From Hordeum vulgare subsp. vulgare (taxonomy: Eukaryota > Streptophyta > Magnoliopsida > Poales > Poaceae), in the NCBI RefSeq assembly GCF_904849725.1, contig NC_058521.1, positions 345,386,638 to 345,450,637 of the forward strand: a stretch of 64,000 nucleotides of DNA, in the 5' to 3' direction. Both the position numbers and the translations under genes were made by a program. Positions 59,755-64,000 of the stretch are shown here, in pieces (positions within the stretch are counted from its first letter, which is position 1; each line of letters opens with the position of its first letter). The notes beneath the pieces are model-generated. The model was not told the DNA's origin. It saw nothing but the letters and a program-made list of their open reading frames with translations, and searched no databases.

Positions 59755-61281
59755 ACATGGGTCTAGGCAATCCCCTTGGCTTGTGCCAAGCTTGTGTGAG
59801 TTGCCCCGGTATTCTATCACCATCATATCTTCTTCCTTTACCTTTGTTTTAGTTTATTCCTTTTCAGTTTTCTTTTTCTCTAGTAGATTAAAAGTCTTAG
59901 TGTTTTAGTCTTGAGTTTTTCTTTGTGTCACCCCGATGTATTCGAGCTCGTGAGCCATATAATAAAGAGTGTCTTAGTTGAAGGGCTTTGCCTCTTGCCA
60001 TGATCAAAGAGTGAGGAAAGAACAAAGGCATGAAAGATCATGTAATGATCTATTGGGAAGTGATGGCTTCACATATAAAAGGGATGATGATTGAAACTTG
60101 TTGAGGGTAGACAAACGTAGACTTTGGTCATTGTTGCAATTAATAGGAAGTGATAAAGAATGAGTGGTTCACATATAAACATATCATCTCTGACACCATC
60201 TATGATTGTGAACACTCACTAAACTATTACATGCCTAGAAGTAGATGTTGGACAAGGAAGACAACATAATGAATTGTGTTTGCTTGGTTCCGAACAATGT
60301 TATATGATAAGAGATCCATTACCATGTGACGATTGCTTCCACCTCATACTAGCCAAAACTCCCGCACCAAGTAGAGATACTACTTGTGCATCCGTAAAAC
60401 TTCAACCCAGTTTTGCCATGAGTGTCCACCATACCTACCTATGGATTGAATAAGATCCCTCAAGTAAGTTGTCATCGGTGCAAGCAATAAAAAATTGCTC
60501 TCTAATATGTATGATCTATTAGTGTGTGGAAAATACGCTTTGTAAGAACTTGTGATGAGGAAGACATAAAACCGACAGACTGCATAATAAAGTTCTTTAT
60601 CACAGGAAGAAATATAAAGTGACGTTCCTCCGCACTAAGAGGACACGCATCCAAACCTCAAAAGTGCATGACAACCTATGCTTCCCACCGCGAAGGGCCT
60701 ATCTTGTACCTTAACTTTTTGTCCCTGAAAGAGTCATGGTGATCTTCACCAATTCCTCTTTTCGCCTTTATCTTGGCTAACGTCATATGCTTGGGCAAGA
60801 TCTATATTCATATGTCAACTTGGAGGTAAGCATTCATGAATTATTATTGTTGACATTACCCTTGAGGTAAATGGTTGGGAGGCGAAACTATAAGCCCCTA
60901 TCTTTCTCTGTGTCCAGCTGAAACTATGATCTCATGATTACCACGTGAGTTGTAGCAATTGTAGAGAATGAAAAGATGATTGAGTATGTGGATTTGCTTT
61001 ACAAGATCTTATTTGACTCTTTATGATGTTGTGATAAATTGCAATTGCTTCAATGACTACAGGCTATCGGTTGTTACTTCTCGGTAAGGTTTGTGATCCA
61101 TGCTATACTTTTTTAAGGATTTATCACTTTAGCATGAGAGATTATATGTTGGTATTGCTATTCTGATCATGATCATGATGCATGCGTGTTCGTATTCTAT
61201 TTTGCCGACACTTCTCTCCCTAAACATGTATACATATTTATTGAGCTCGGCTTTCGCTTGAGGACAAGCAAGGTTTAAGCT
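59755..61281 (+). other. Non-coding 3' internal region of the autonomous-type Athila element
   Basis: About 1.5 kb without conserved ORFs. It shares wording with 33900-35278 (for example tgagtgtccaccatacctacctat near 60420 and gaggacaagcaa near 61259). The purine tract that should precede the LTR is degraded: ggtttaagct is followed by tgttttca instead of gggggagt. Confidence 0.75.
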
Positions 61282-62781
61282 TGTTTTCATGTTGATATTT
61301 ATCGCTTATTGGGCTGTTATTTCACTTCACGGTAGAACACTTATGCCTTTTCTCTCTTATTTTGCAAGGTTTACATGAAGAGGGAGAATGCCGACAGTTG
61401 GAATTCTGGCCTGAAAGTGGAGCAAGTCTGAGATACCTATTCCACGCAACTCCAAACGCCGTAAAAATCAACGATGATTTTTTCTGGATTTACAAAAAAT
61501 ACTGGGCTGAAGAAGCGCCAGAGGGGCGCCAGCAGGTGGCCACAAGCCTGCTAGGCACGACCACCCCTGGCCCCGCCTAGGGGGCTTGTGGGCAGCCTGC
61601 TGCCCACTGGCCCCCCTCTTCTGTTATATGAAGGGTTTCGTCCGGAAAAAAAAATCAAGGAGGAACTTTTTCGTGGATTCGCCGCCGCCACGAGGCGGAA
61701 CTTGAGCAGAACCAATCTAGAGCCCCGACAGGACGATCCTGCCGGGGAAACTTCCATCCCGGAGGGGGAAATCGTCGCCATCGTAATCACGAACACTCCT
61801 CTCATCGGAATGGACTCGTCGCCATCAACATCTTCATCAGCAACATCTCATCTCCAAACCCTAGTTCATCTCTTGTAACCAATCTCCGTCTCATGACTCC
61901 GATAGGTACTTGTAAGGTTGCTAGTAGTGTTAATTACTCTTTGTAGTTGATGCTAGTTGGATTATTTGGTGGAAGAGTTTATGTTCACATCCTTGATGCC
62001 ACTCATTACCTCTCTGGTCATGAATATGATTATGCTTGTTGAGTATTTACTTTTGTTCCCGAGGACATGGGATAAGTCATGCTAATAGTAGTCATGTGAA
62101 TTTGGTATTCGTTCGATATTTTGATGGGTTGTATGTTGTTTTTCCTCTAGTGGTGTTATGTGAACGTCGACTACATAACACTTCACCATTATTTGGGCCT
62201 AGAGGAAGGCATTGCGAAGTAGTAAGTAGATGACGGGTTGCTAGAGTGACAGAAGCATAAACCCTAGTTTATGCGTTGCATCGTAAGGGGCTGATTTGGA
62301 TCCACTAGTTTAATGCTATGGTTAGACTTTGTCTTAATTCTTCTTTCGTAGTTTCGGATGCTTGCGAGAGGGGTTAATCATAAGTGGGACACTTGTCCAA
62401 GTAAGGGCAGTCCCCAAGCGCCGGTCCACCCACTTATCAAACTATCAAACTAATGAACGCGAATCATATGAACATGATGAAAACTAGCATGACAGAAATT
62501 CCCGTGTGTTCTCAGGAGCGTTTTTCCTCCTATAAGACTTTGTCCAGGCTTGTCCCTTGCTACAAAAGGGATTGGTCTACCTTGCTGCACCGTTGCTACT
62601 TTTGTTACTTGTTGCTTGCTGCGAATCATCTCACCACACAATCACTTGTTACCGATAATTTCAGTGCTTGCAGATATTTCCTTGCTAAAACCACTTGTCA
62701 GATCCTTCTGCTCCTCGTTGGTTTTGACACTCTTACTTATCGAAAGGACTACGATTGATCCCTCATACTTGTTGGTCATCA
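61282..62781 (+). repeat. Right LTR of the autonomous-type Athila element
   Basis: About 1500 bp, colinear with 39666-41169, ending GGTCATCA. The hairpin region is at 61528-61602. No convincing target duplication follows. Confidence 0.85.
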
Positions 62782-64000
62782 CACACCTGTTGGGGTCGTC
62801 TCCTACCTCTGGCCAGAGAGGACGAGGAGTACGCTGACGAGGCTGCCGACGTTCTCAAGCCCCAATGAGGATAGAAATGGGCTCGGCATGACGGCGCCTA
62901 CGTGCTGGTGGTCTGAACAACGATGGAGAGGCAGGGGGTTCACCAATGACGAGAAGGCCGCGGCGGAGGAGTTTTGCGAGGTGGTCGAGAGGGTAGCTAG
63001 CGGCACGGAAATGCTCGGGGAATTTGGGGGAAAGCTTCCTGAAGTCGAGGGGATCAGTTTGGTGGGTCGAGGAACGCAGGAGCCGTCGTGTAGCCGGAGA
63101 TCGTTCGGAGCTCCGAGGCGGAGGGGCCCTGGTCGATATCGAGCACCGGGGCTCTGCTGGTTTGCTGGGGGTGGCTAGGGAGGTGCTAGTGGTCGTGGTG
63201 AAGCTGTCTGAGGGGTGCTGGAGCGAAGGGGAGGGCTATAAATAGGCCCGCGACGGTGAGCCGATTTGGGAGCACCGGTGACTCACCGTGGCACGTAGGG
63301 GGGTGCAGGGAGGAGCTGGGGTTGAAACCATGGTCTCTAGACGTGGTTTTGGAATGCCAAAACCATCTGCAACAGAGTGGGAGAGAGAGGAGTCGAGCAT
63401 CTATGGCCGCGCAACCTTGGCCGGTTCTGGTGCGTGCGGGCACGCGTCGCACGAGCTTTAGCACAAGAGAGGAGGGGCCCTGATGGTTGCTCGATGCAGA
63501 GAGGTTGTCGGGGAAGAGGTTGGACACCTTGGGGGAGGCTGGAACTGGGCGAGAGCGTCGCCCCCACCTCGGTGGCTTCCTGTAGCACGCGCAGAGCGTC
63601 GTTTTGGCATGCATGACATGTTGGTGCTCTCTAAGGCACTTTGGACGTGTCTAGCATGTCTTGGCACTGGCTGGGAGTCAGGCTAGCCGTTTGGGTCTTG
63701 TGGGAGCCTCGGCTGGTCAACAGAGACAAGGAATACTGGTGCTGTCAGCTTTGAACTGAATCTTAGATTGGGTTTTTTGGTATTTCCACTTTGAACCAGT
63801 GAGGGGCCAGTTGACTGTGGTTGGGCATTGATACTGGCCACCTAATCTATGAGTTTGGAGCTAAGGGTTTGGGTTTAGCTGTGGCTAAGAGGGCTTTTAC
63901 ACATCTGTCAGAAGGTGCTCGACAGTGGTTTGAGGGGGTTGCACCCCACCACGGGTGCTGCAACTTAACAGGTTTGAGTTTGGTGCTAAAACATGGGGTT
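62782..64000 (-). repeat. LTR-like region with minus-strand TATA box, truncated by the window end
   Basis: GC-rich, non-coding. Minus-strand CTATTTATAG at 63236-63245 followed by a pyrimidine-rich leader (ccctccccttcgctccag) looks like an LTR promoter. The arrangement recalls the minus-strand LTR at 11440-13736. Overlapping ORFs on both strands (62888-63686) have no domain. It may be the other part of the LTR at 37810-39665. Confidence 0.4.

Larger units (their letters stand above)
39666..62781 (+). mobile_element. Autonomous-type Athila (Ty3/gypsy) retrotransposon, carrying a nested LARD
   Basis: LTRs at 39666-41169 and 61282-62781 (about 1500 bp each), a tRNA-Asp primer site, a decayed gag-pol with full domain order, and a small 3' ORF. 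Without the LARD insertion (46655-59721) the element is about 10 kb. RT and integrase sequence features (for example FLDGYSGFTQI, MTDGASHF and SGQVELSNREIK) fit the Athila clade. The flanks catca (39661-39665) and cacac (62782-62786) do not match, so target duplications are lost, or the ends come from recombination. It is older than the LARD inside it. Confidence 0.85.

Noticed and set aside
62888..63686. Possible host gene with TATA box at the right edge
   Set aside because: Short overlapping ORFs on both strands, no domain or exon structure; the layout fits a minus-strand LTR better.

Overview
This window reads as intergenic DNA from a large grass genome, most likely Triticeae (wheat, barley or a relative). 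Almost every base can be assigned to, or suspected of being, nested transposable elements. I see no ordinary host gene, rRNA gene, functional tRNA gene or CRISPR array. The Triticeae assignment rests on the element types: Athila-clade gypsy elements primed by tRNA-Asp, a LARD (large retrotransposon derivative) with LTRs of about 4.8 kb and a 3.4-kb non-coding core that resembles Sukkula in structure, and a CACTA terminus. No database search was possible, so family names are suggestions.

Left part (1-11439): a diverged LARD-type LTR is split by a minus-strand Ty1/copia array built as LTR-unit-LTR-unit-LTR (three 321-bp LTRs, 670-9519). One 5-bp target duplication (TGCAA) flanks the whole array. 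The first unit is nearly full length (gag, protease, integrase, RT, RNase H) with one stop and one frameshift. The second has lost about 1.07 kb and carries many lesions.

Middle-left (11440-27233): LTRs and non-coding internal DNA of one or more minus-strand gypsy/LARD-like elements. It holds two 2.2-kb solo LTRs of one family in opposite orientation (14988-17199 with perfect GTTGC duplications; 19608-21794 inverted), a broken CACTA end (21869-22619), an unidentified ORF (23209-23799) and a second LARD core with the start of its 3' LTR (24299-26831).

Middle (27234-36722): a complete-ended Athila-type element (LTRs 1379 and 1444 bp, CATAT duplications, tRNA-Asp primer site). It encodes gag-protease plus an Athila ORF1-like protein but has no reverse transcriptase or integrase, so it looks non-autonomous. 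It is followed by a possible mitochondrial insertion (about 36990-37809) and part of another minus-strand LTR (37810-39665).

Right part (39666-62781): an autonomous-type Athila element (LTRs about 1.5 kb, tRNA-Asp primer site, decayed gag-protease-RT-RNase H-integrase, then a small coiled-coil ORF). That small ORF was split by a 13,062-bp LARD (46655-59716) flanked by perfect CAACT duplications. The window ends in another minus-strand LTR-like region with a TATA box (62782-64000).

The genes present serve the retrotransposon cycle: gag for particles, protease for maturation, RT/RNase H with PBS and PPT for cDNA, integrase for insertion. The LARD and the Athila element without pol would need these enzymes in trans. 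The most interesting signals are GC-rich hairpins found both in the Athila LTRs and just upstream of the extra 3' ORF in both Athila elements, and tRNA-like A/B-box segments within the LARD LTRs.
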